Below, piece by piece: positions 31,404 to 37,383 of a DNA stretch of 37,383 nucleotides. Numbering within the stretch: position 1 is the first letter of the stretch; the number at the start of each line of letters is the position of its first letter. The position numbers and the translations under genes are program-made. The notes beneath the pieces were generated by a model, which saw nothing but the letters and a program-made list of their open reading frames with translations, did no database searches and was not told where the DNA came from. Source of the stretch: a bacterium HR20 (GTDB lineage Bacteria > Bacteroidota > Ignavibacteria > Kapaibacteriales > NICIL-2); NCBI GenBank assembly GCA_002898675.1, contig BEHW01000003.1:1-37383 (forward strand), in the 5' to 3' direction.

Positions 31404-34115
31404 ATGCAAACGCGACGCAGTAGAGTGCAATTGCTTGTTCTCATGCTCATTGCTGCTACAGTGGCGAGCCGAGCGCACGTGCGCGCCAACGCCAACGCAA
31501 GCTCCGAGCATGCATCGGTGCAGCGCTACCTCTACGCTGCAACGATTCTTGACGATGGTGATGAAGAAGGCGGCATTGATTTGACTAGTCCCGAGGTCAT
31601 CAAAAAAATCCGCATCATCAACCTTGGGCCAGTGGTCAACACACCTTCGCTGGATTATGCCCCGACTGTGACAGCAGACGGGAAAACGCTGTACTTTGTC
31701 TCGGACCGTCCTGGCAGTATGCTCAGTAAAGATGGTGACCCGTCACACGACTTCTGGGCTACGAAGAAACTCGAAAATCTCGACACGAATTTTTTCCCTC
31801 CATTCAACATTGATACGATCCACGCCTATGGGCCAGAGCTGAGCGTCAATACGATCTACAACGAAGGCGTGGCCTCGATCGCTGCCGACCGCCAAACACT
31901 TGTGTTTACTGGCTGCAATCGCCCGGATGGCTTCGGGGATTGCGACCTCTACATCGTGGATATCGAAGGCGATAAGTGGGGTAAACCTCGCAATCTCGGT
32001 CGGCAGGTCAACTCCGAGTACTGGGATTCGCAGCCTTCGATCACCAGCGATAAAAGCCGCATTTACTTTGCATCTAACCGGCCCGGCCCGCATGGGGTTA
32101 AAAACATTGACATCTGGTACACCGATTTCGATGAAGAAACCAACCAATGGAAGCCCGCACAAAACTTGACAGCCATCAACACCGATGGTGTGGATTGGTC
32201 GCCGTTCATCGCTCCGGACAACATCACTCTCTTCTTTGCATCGAATGGACACACGCCGAACCTCGGCGGGCTCGATTTCTACTTCGTCAAGAAGACCGGT
32301 GTTGGCCCCGATGGGAAAGATACGTGGTCTAAACCAACGCATTTGCCCGCACCACTGAATACATCCGGTGACGAGAGTTTCCTTTCCTTGCCAGCGTCGG
32401 GCGATGTGATGTACTTTGCTTCGACCCGCAAGGATCTTCCCGGCTATCAAGGCAAGCTCGATCTATTCATGGCATTTGTGCCGACATTCTTCCGCGCTGT
32501 CCAAGTGCGCGTCCAGGTCGTTGATGAGTGCTCCGGCGAAAATATACCTGCAACGCTGACGATACGCAATCCGCTCACTGGGCGCGTTGTGCGGGATAGT
32601 GTGACATTCACCGAAAAAGTCAAGGACTTTGTCTTCGGCAACGAAGCCTTCGGCACAAGCAAGGATCCCAACGTTGCCATTGATTTGGAAATCGAAGCAT
32701 CGAATCCCCTCTACAGTTCGAAGAAAGTTACCCAGCGCATCACCAAACCCAAAATCACACGCGACCGCGATGCAGCCGCCAAGCCGGATGAGTACGACGT
32801 CGTCATTCGTCTGGGGCAGCGTCCGGTGCTCGATGCCGATATTGCCCAGTCCCAGTATGCCAAGCAAAATCCCAATGACCCTGAGATGCAGAACTTCCGG
32901 GGTCTGGTCATGCGCCAAATTGCGACGATTACGCTCTACCCGCTGCTCAACTACGTCTTCTTCGACGTCGGCTCCAGCGAGATTCCCAAACGATACATCC
33001 TCTTCCGCAGCCCTGACCAGACGGCGAATTTCACCGATGAGCGCATCCCCGGAGGAACGCTCGAAAAGTACTACCACATTCTCAACATCTTCGGCTATCG
33101 GCTCCGCAAGCATCCAAACGCGACAATTGAAATCGTCGGCACGACCGATGATGTCAACCCAGAGGAAAAGCAGGGCGGCCTCAAGCTTGCTGAAGCACGG
33201 GCACGGAACGTGTACAACTACCTCCGGGACATCTGGGGCATCAGCGAAAAGCGTATGAAGCTTACCTTCCTAACACGCCCCAAACGCCCATCGAACATGA
33301 AGGACTCGATGGGCATCGAAGAAAATCGCCGGGTCGAGATCCTCTGCGAGGACTGGGAAATCATCAAACCAATCCTCGACAAAGACCCAAAGGTGGTACC
33401 ACAGCCTGAAACGATGACCTTCGTTCTCAAAAACGGTATCGAGGATAAACTTGTCGCTAAGCGTCGCATTGAAATCACCCGTGGCGACAAGCCGTGGAAA
33501 ACGATCGACACGCGCAGCACAACTGAGCCAACCGTCCAGTGGGACTGGCAAAACGAGGAGGGCGAGTACCCTGATTCGACAAGTCGCATCGGCCAACCAG
33601 GACCGAAAGTCTCGACCCTTGTGCCATTTACTGCAAAGCTCGTTGTTACCAGCACCAGCGGCAAGGAGTGCGAATCTGATCCGATTACGATTCCAGTCAA
33701 GTACGTTTCAACAGCATCACTCGGTGCTGAATACGGCGAGGAAAAAACGCTCGAGAAATACAACTTGATTCTGTTCCCCTTCGATAGTTACGACACTGGC
33801 CCACGGAACGAACGCATCTTGAACGAATTCGTGCTCCCACGATGCTTCTCGTCGTCTGAAGTCGAAATCGTTGGCCACACCGACGTTGTTGGTCTCTACG
33901 AACATAACAAGAAGCTATCGGCCAACCGGGCTGCGACGGTCGAACGTGCGATCAAAACCCGAACACGAGGTGTCAAACAATTAGCTGCACGTGGAGTCGG
34001 TGAGGACGATCCGCTCTACGACAACAACCTGCCCGAAGGGCGGTTCTACAATCGCACCGTTCAGATCGTCATCCAAACCCCGCTCAAGGATGCTCAGTTG
34101 GAGTTGACCCGATAA
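31404..34115 (+). CDS. PD40 beta-propeller protein with two OmpA-like domains
   Basis: A 903-residue envelope protein. The signal peptide (LLVLMLIAATVASRA) is followed by PD40/WD40-like beta-propeller repeats from about 85 to 360 (e.g. PTVTADGKTLYFVSDRPG, PSITSDKSRIYFASNRPG). A carboxypeptidase-regulatory-like domain lies at about 365-470. A first OmpA domain (515-645; YVFFDVGSSEIP, IEIVGTTDDVN, ENRRVEI) and a second (785-890; LILFPFDSYDTGP, VEIVGHTDVVG, FYNRTVQIVI) are separated by an Ig-like segment. OmpA domains bind peptidoglycan. The layout resembles the type IX component PorE, which has a propeller and one OmpA domain, but this protein lacks an N-terminal TPR and has two OmpA domains. 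The start at 31404 fits the signal peptide; 11 upstream in-frame residues are shadow. Confidence 0.88.
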   Translation: MQTRRSRVQLLVLMLIAATVASRAHVRANANASSEHASVQRYLYAATILDDGDEEGGIDLTSPEVIKKIRIINLGPVVNTPSLDYAPTVTADGKTLYFVSDRPGSMLSKDGDPSHDFWATKKLENLDTNFFPPFNIDTIHAYGPELSVNTIYNEGVASIAADRQTLVFTGCNRPDGFGDCDLYIVDIEGDKWGKPRNLGRQVNSEYWDSQPSITSDKSRIYFASNRPGPHGVKNIDIWYTDFDEETNQWKPAQNLTAINTDGVDWSPFIAPDNITLFFASNGHTPNLGGLDFYFVKKTGVGPDGKDTWSKPTHLPAPLNTSGDESFLSLPASGDVMYFASTRKDLPGYQGKLDLFMAFVPTFFRAVQVRVQVVDECSGENIPATLTIRNPLTGRVVRDSVTFTEKVKDFVFGNEAFGTSKDPNVAIDLEIEASNPLYSSKKVTQRITKPKITRDRDAAAKPDEYDVVIRLGQRPVLDADIAQSQYAKQNPNDPEMQNFRGLVMRQIATITLYPLLNYVFFDVGSSEIPKRYILFRSPDQTANFTDERIPGGTLEKYYHILNIFGYRLRKHPNATIEIVGTTDDVNPEEKQGGLKLAEARARNVYNYLRDIWGISEKRMKLTFLTRPKRPSNMKDSMGIEENRRVEILCEDWEIIKPILDKDPKVVPQPETMTFVLKNGIEDKLVAKRRIEITRGDKPWKTIDTRSTTEPTVQWDWQNEEGEYPDSTSRIGQPGPKVSTLVPFTAKLVVTSTSGKECESDPITIPVKYVSTASLGAEYGEEKTLEKYNLILFPFDSYDTGPRNERILNEFVLPRCFSSSEVEIVGHTDVVGLYEHNKKLSANRAATVERAIKTRTRGVKQLAARGVGEDDPLYDNNLPEGRFYNRTVQIVIQTPLKDAQLELTR

Positions 34116-34178
34116 ATCCATCACTGCTGGTCTTGATCGACTGGCGGTGAATCTTTTTCACATACAACAGGTGTTGAA

Positions 34179-34676
34179 ATGCGAATACTTGCAATAGCGA
34201 TGCTTGGGGCGCTGCTAGGAATTAGTGCCCATGCCCAATTGGGGACGTCGGCAAAGAAAAAAACGCCGGACCCGCGCGTCCAAAAGCTGCTCGACGAGGC
34301 AGAGGTCAAGTACACCATTGACGACGACGGTGACTTTCGGGTCATCAATCGCATTGACAGCACGCGAACCCAGCTTGCGTGGATCATTTCGCGCACCTCG
34401 ACCTACGGCAAGATCGAAGTACGCGATGTGATGTCGGTTGCCTACAAGACCACGGGCAATCTGGATCCGCGCCTGATGCAGCGTCTGCTGGAACAGAACA
34501 ACCGCACCAAAATCGGTGCATGGGCGGTCCAGCGGGAGGACGACGTCAGCATTGTGTTGTTCAAAACTCAGATCGCTGCCGATGCGGAGTTCGGGCCGCT
34601 GCTCCATGCAGTCTTAGTGGTGACCAATACCGCCGACGAGTTAGAACTGGAACTCACCGGCAAGGACGACTACTAA
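34179..34676 (+). CDS. exported YbjN-like protein
   Basis: A 165-residue protein with a signal peptide (MRILAIAMLGALLGISAHA). The mature part follows the YbjN/type III chaperone-like fold pattern: a short helix (PRVQKLLDEAEVKYTI), a DDDGDFRVIN strand, then a strand-helix-strand core (RTQLAWIISRTSTYGKIEVR), NLDPRLMQRLLEQNNRTKIG and VQREDDVSIVLFKTQIA. It lies 63 bp after the OmpA/PD40 gene in the same direction and might serve the same envelope assembly, but that is inference from position. The 63-bp gap contains a small GTGAA/TTCAC hairpin. Confidence 0.6.
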   Translation: MRILAIAMLGALLGISAHAQLGTSAKKKTPDPRVQKLLDEAEVKYTIDDDGDFRVINRIDSTRTQLAWIISRTSTYGKIEVRDVMSVAYKTTGNLDPRLMQRLLEQNNRTKIGAWAVQREDDVSIVLFKTQIAADAEFGPLLHAVLVVTNTADELELELTGKDDY

Positions 34677-34702
34677 GCCTCTCTGAGTGTTGGGTCGATA
34701 AT

Positions 34703-34813
34703 ATGCCGCGCCGAGCGACGATCGAGACGGCAGAGGAAGCGGCTCGGGCAGTGAGTGAGGGAGTGAATCTCGAACGTTTCATCGCGCGGTGTGTTGGTGG
34801 GAGAGCGCCCTGA
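34703..34813 (+). CDS. possible 36-residue small ORF
   Basis: MPRRATIETAEEAARAVSEG and 16 further residues, a plausible helical peptide, ATG at 34703 and TGA at 34811-34813. It lies between the YbjN-like gene and the 7-TM gene in the same direction. No strong ribosome site is seen. It could equally be spacer sequence. Confidence 0.25.
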   Translation: MPRRATIETAEEAARAVSEGVNLERFIARCVGGRAP

Positions 34814-34860
34814 GCAGGGTGGCGCAGCGTTACTTTTGTACGGCGTTTCGACAACGATGA

Positions 34861-35556
34861 ATGCCATTGATGCAAGAAGTAGCGCACTACCTCCCTATAG
34901 TCACCACTGTTGTAGCGACGGCGTTTGCTGTGCACCTTTTCCTCCGATTTCGAGAGCGTCCTACTGCGATGCACTATTTCTGGTGGGCTCTTGGGATGGC
35001 TACCTACGGTATGGGTACGCTCACTGAATCGCTGACAACCCTTCTAGGCTGGCATCCAGTGTTGTTCCGTGCTTGGTACATCACTGGCGCATTGCTCGGA
35101 GGTGCGCCATTGGCGCAAGGCTCGGTGTATCTTCACTTGTCCCGCCGTGTGGCGCATCGAATGACAGCTGGGCTGATTGCGGTCATTGCCATTGCTTCGC
35201 TCTGCGTTCTCCTTAGTCCGCTGGATATTGGCAAGGCGGAAGCCCATCGCCTTTCAGGAAGTGTGCTGGCGTGGCAGTGGGTTCGCTACTTTAGCCCCTT
35301 TGTCAATTTGTACGCTGTGGTTTTTCTTGTTGGGGGTGCAATTGTTTCTGCACTTAGCTATCGTCGGCAGCGGGAGACCTATCGGCGATTTGTAGGGAAC
35401 GTGCTCATAGCGGTTGGCGCTCTTCTTCCTGGTATTGGGGGAACTGCTACACGGTTGGGCTACGTCGAGGTTCTCTATGTGACCGAGCTTATCGGTGTCG
35501 TGCTCATCTGGTTTGGCTATCGTTTCAACGTGCTACCTGCTCGCAGCGCGGTGTAG
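34861..35556 (+). CDS. seven-transmembrane integral membrane protein, function unknown
   Basis: A 231-residue membrane protein with about seven hydrophobic segments (e.g. LPIVTTVVATAFAVHLFL, TAGLIAVIAIASLCVLL, PFVNLYAVVFLVGGAIVSAL, LIGVVLIWFGYRF). Charged loops lie between them and there are no recognised catalytic motifs. The MHYFWWALGMATYGMG stretch is rich in aromatics. I do not recognise the family with confidence. ATGs at 34861 and 34870 are both possible starts. Its stop is 2 bp from the stop of the convergent NADH dehydrogenase, so there is no room for an intergenic terminator. Confidence 0.75.
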   Translation: MPLMQEVAHYLPIVTTVVATAFAVHLFLRFRERPTAMHYFWWALGMATYGMGTLTESLTTLLGWHPVLFRAWYITGALLGGAPLAQGSVYLHLSRRVAHRMTAGLIAVIAIASLCVLLSPLDIGKAEAHRLSGSVLAWQWVRYFSPFVNLYAVVFLVGGAIVSALSYRRQRETYRRFVGNVLIAVGALLPGIGGTATRLGYVEVLYVTELIGVVLIWFGYRFNVLPARSAV

Positions 35557-35558
35557 CA

Positions 35559-36824
35559 TTAGTCTGCTCGTTCTCCAGTTGCCATCTCGATCAGCAGCCG
35601 CGCACGCGGTTGAAACGTGAGGTAGTACCACAGCCATTCGGTCATGACAGCAACGCGATTGCGAAAACGGATCAGGAATGCGATGTGGACACCCGCCCAC
35701 AATAGCCACGCAAGCAGTCCATTGAGCTTGATTCCGCCGGGAAATGCAGCAACTGCGCGGGCACGGCCAATGGTTGCCAGCATCCCTTTGTCGCGGTAGC
35801 GAAATGGCGGGCGCTTCGACAGCGGAATTCCTCGTCGCAGAAGATGTGCGACATAACTTCCTTGTTGCAACGCGACGGGGGCAAGCGCCGGCAGCTCGCC
35901 GCGACGCTCATCGCGGAAGCATGCGGCATCACCGATGACGAATACCTCTGGATAGCCGGGCACCGAGCAATCACGCTCGACGATAACTCGCCCCATGCGG
36001 TCGAGTGGTACACCGAGCGTTCGTAACCACGCAGGGGCTCGGTTGCCAGCTGCCCAGATTGTGGTATGCGCAAGAATCACTTCGCCGCTGCCGAGCGTGA
36101 CTGCATCACACTCGACGTCTATAACGCGCTGGCTGAGGCGAACCTCAACCCCTAATTCTTCAAGAGCCGCCATTGCTTTTGCCGACAACTGCGGTGGGAA
36201 TGTGGGGAGAATGCGGCTACTTGCTTCGATGAGGATTATGCGAATGGACCTCGGATCGAGCATTGGGAAATCTTTTGTCATCGTATGCTTGCCGATTTCA
36301 GCGAGTGCGCCTGCAATCTCGACACCTGTTGGTCCACCACCGACGACAACGAAGGTCGTCCACGCACGTGCAGTTTCCAGATCGGGAGCAATTGCAGCTT
36401 GCTCGTATGCATGAAGCAGACGGCGGCGAATCTCCAATGCATCGGCAAGCGACTTTAGGCCAGGTGCGCAGCGTTCCCAATCGTCGTTCCCAAAGTACCA
36501 ATAGCGTGTCCCCGGTGCCAGAACAAGGAAGTCGTACTCGAGAGCACCGCTGCGCGAGCAGAGTACCCGTCGCTGTTCGAGCTGGACGCCAATGACCTCG
36601 TCGAGGAGAATTTCTGTGTTCGAGTATCCCCGAACAATTCCCCGAAGAGGTACAGCAATGTCGGCGGGCGAAAGTGCTGCTGTTGCAACCTGGTAGAGGA
36701 GCGGCTGGAAAAGATGATGGTTCGTTCGGTCAATGAGCGTCACGGCAAAGAGAGTATTGAGGAGCGAACGCACAACCTGGAGCCCACCAAAGCCTCCACC
36801 GACAACAACCACGCGCTTAGGCAT
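35559..36824 (-). CDS. ndh: type II NADH dehydrogenase (NDH-2)
   Basis: A 421-residue FAD enzyme that passes electrons from NADH to quinone at the inner membrane without pumping protons. The N-terminal FAD motif is VVVVGGGFGGLQ, and a second dinucleotide motif for NADH is VVVGGGPTGVEIAG. TRTNHHLFQPLLYQVA-like context (TNHHLFQPLLYQVA here), VLAPGTRYWYFGN and VFVIGDAACF, the FAD-binding Asp motif, are all typical. Near the C-terminus a hydrophobic stretch (LLAWLLWAGVHIAFLI) fits membrane association. The ATG at 36824 lies inside the end of the SemiSWEET gene (8-base overlap), so the two are one operon. The longer frame to 36848 is less likely. Confidence 0.95.
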   Translation of the reverse strand: MPKRVVVVGGGFGGLQVVRSLLNTLFAVTLIDRTNHHLFQPLLYQVATAALSPADIAVPLRGIVRGYSNTEILLDEVIGVQLEQRRVLCSRSGALEYDFLVLAPGTRYWYFGNDDWERCAPGLKSLADALEIRRRLLHAYEQAAIAPDLETARAWTTFVVVGGGPTGVEIAGALAEIGKHTMTKDFPMLDPRSIRIILIEASSRILPTFPPQLSAKAMAALEELGVEVRLSQRVIDVECDAVTLGSGEVILAHTTIWAAGNRAPAWLRTLGVPLDRMGRVIVERDCSVPGYPEVFVIGDAACFRDERRGELPALAPVALQQGSYVAHLLRRGIPLSKRPPFRYRDKGMLATIGRARAVAAFPGGIKLNGLLAWLLWAGVHIAFLIRFRNRVAVMTEWLWYYLTFQPRARLLIEMATGERAD

Positions 36825-37125
36825 TGGGCGCTGGGTGCGAAGAAACACCAGTGCGTCGGAGCTGCTGCTGTTGCTGTAGCCACAGCAGCTTGCGCAGCGT
36901 GATGTAGCCTACGATGAACAGCCCGATGAGATTGGCTGCGATGATAACGCTATTGGCAATGGCGATTCCATAAATCAGCCAGAGGATTGCTCCGACCGTA
37001 GCCATACCGAATGCACGCAGCGAGAGGTGCTCGACCCGCCCTGTGCGCCAAACGTGCAGTGCTTGGGGAAGCATCGCGAACGTCGAGAATGTTGCTGCGA
37101 TATACCCGAGGATGTCAATGCTCAT
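36817..37125 (-). CDS. SemiSWEET-type sugar transporter (PQ-loop family)
   Basis: A 102-residue membrane protein with three predicted helices, the size and topology of the bacterial SemiSWEET proteins that dimerise to carry sugars by facilitated diffusion. The first helix carries the PQ motif (FSTFAMLPQALHVWRTG). The next segments (FGMATVGAILWLIYGIAI and SVIIAANLIGLFIVGYI) match the second and third helices. A Gln-rich, basic C-terminus follows. The transported sugar cannot be inferred. It overlaps ndh by 8 bases and starts 26 bp after the stop of the partial gene upstream. Confidence 0.88.
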   Translation of the reverse strand: MSIDILGYIAATFSTFAMLPQALHVWRTGRVEHLSLRAFGMATVGAILWLIYGIAIANSVIIAANLIGLFIVGYITLRKLLWLQQQQQLRRTGVSSHPAPNA

Positions 37126-37151
37126 GGGAATGCTGAAAAAGCTGAACTACG

Positions 37152-37382
37152 CTACAGTGCAGCACTGCTGCACGCGGCAATAATCGTGTCGTAGCCACCT
37201 GCGTTGAGCGACCGTGCGTAGATAAGCGCAAGGAACGTCTGCCCAGAGGCGCTATTGTTGCCCTCGAATTCCTCAAAGCTTAGGTTACGTACTGTTCCTG
37301 TATCGGCGTCGAGTGTACCCGTGCCATACATGTAGGCGTGCTGCCCACGGCGAACCCATTGACGTAAGCGGCAGAGCCGCTG
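37152..37382 (-). CDS. C-terminal fragment of an unidentified protein
   Basis: An open minus-strand frame enters from the window end and stops at TAG (37152-37154), giving the last 76 residues. The visible part reads YMYGTGTLDADTGTVRNLSF, then EEFEGNNSASGQTFLALIYA and ends IIAACSSAAL. It has no motif I recognise. It lies 26 bp upstream of the SemiSWEET gene and may belong to the same transcript. Confidence 0.5.
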   Translation of the reverse strand, partial: QRLCRLRQWVRRGQHAYMYGTGTLDADTGTVRNLSFEEFEGNNSASGQTFLALIYARSLNAGGYDTIIAACSSAAL

Positions 37383-37383
37383 G

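Noticed and set aside
1..37383. CRISPR arrays, tRNA/rRNA genes, insertion sequences, phage or attachment sites
   Set aside because: No regularly spaced direct repeats, tRNA-like cloverleaf, transposase or integrase motif was found by reading; a tRNA or Rfam scan would settle it.

Overview
The window is a gene-dense chromosomal segment (about 57% GC by eye) of a flagellated, Gram-negative bacterium, most likely from the FCB superphylum (a Chlorobiota/Ignavibacteria/Kapabacteria-like lineage). Four things point there: a secreted CAP-domain protein ending in what looks like a type IX secretion sorting domain, a PD40-propeller/OmpA envelope protein, several upstream regions with the Bacteroidota-type promoter pattern TTG-N19-TAnnTTTG, and flagellar genes behind sigma-54-type -24/-12 promoters. 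The taxonomic call is inference. I saw no phage, IS element, CRISPR array, rRNA or tRNA.

Layout. 1-546 (-) is the start of a sugar-phosphate isomerase, cut by the window edge. 592-4330 (+) is a tightly coupled three-gene unit: secreted protein, orphan sugar-type ABC permease, large STAND/AAA-like NTPase. 4347-8508 (-) is a flagellar basal-body operon, flgB-flgC-small ORF-fliE-fliF-fliG. Upstream on the same strand (8581-11445) are a degenerate 3-hydroxyacyl-CoA dehydrogenase-like protein, an unknown protein and a membrane histidine kinase. 11614-11781 (-) is a tiny Lys/Ala/Pro-rich histone H1-like protein. 12000-14689 (-) is mraY followed by an acyl-CoA carboxylase beta subunit. 14894-15598 (+) is unknown. 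thpR (-) diverges from murA plus an EnvC-like LytM protein (+). 18700-20745 (-) is a coenzyme-B12 acyl-CoA mutase of the IcmF type without its partner domains. 20907-22959 (-) is fliH-fliI, about 12.4 kb from the other flagellar genes. Next come a PKD/FGE-fold lipoprotein (-), a peroxiredoxin with der (+), and M28 peptidase with ahcY (-). 29432-34813 (+) holds envelope and secreted proteins. The window closes with a 7-TM protein (+) and a minus-strand SemiSWEET and NADH dehydrogenase II pair behind a partial unknown gene.

How the genes work together. The two flagellar blocks together encode the rod (FlgB, FlgC, FliE), MS-ring (FliF), rotor switch (FliG) and export ATPase with its stator (FliI, FliH). 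A perfect sigma-54 consensus lies upstream of fliH and a one-mismatch version upstream of flgB, so the split blocks may be co-regulated. MraY, MurA and the LytM protein cover lipid-linked precursor synthesis, UDP-MurNAc synthesis and probable amidase activation. The carboxylase beta subunit and the mutase suggest branched or odd-chain acyl-CoA metabolism. The CAP-domain and OmpA/PD40 proteins belong to the outer membrane or cell surface.
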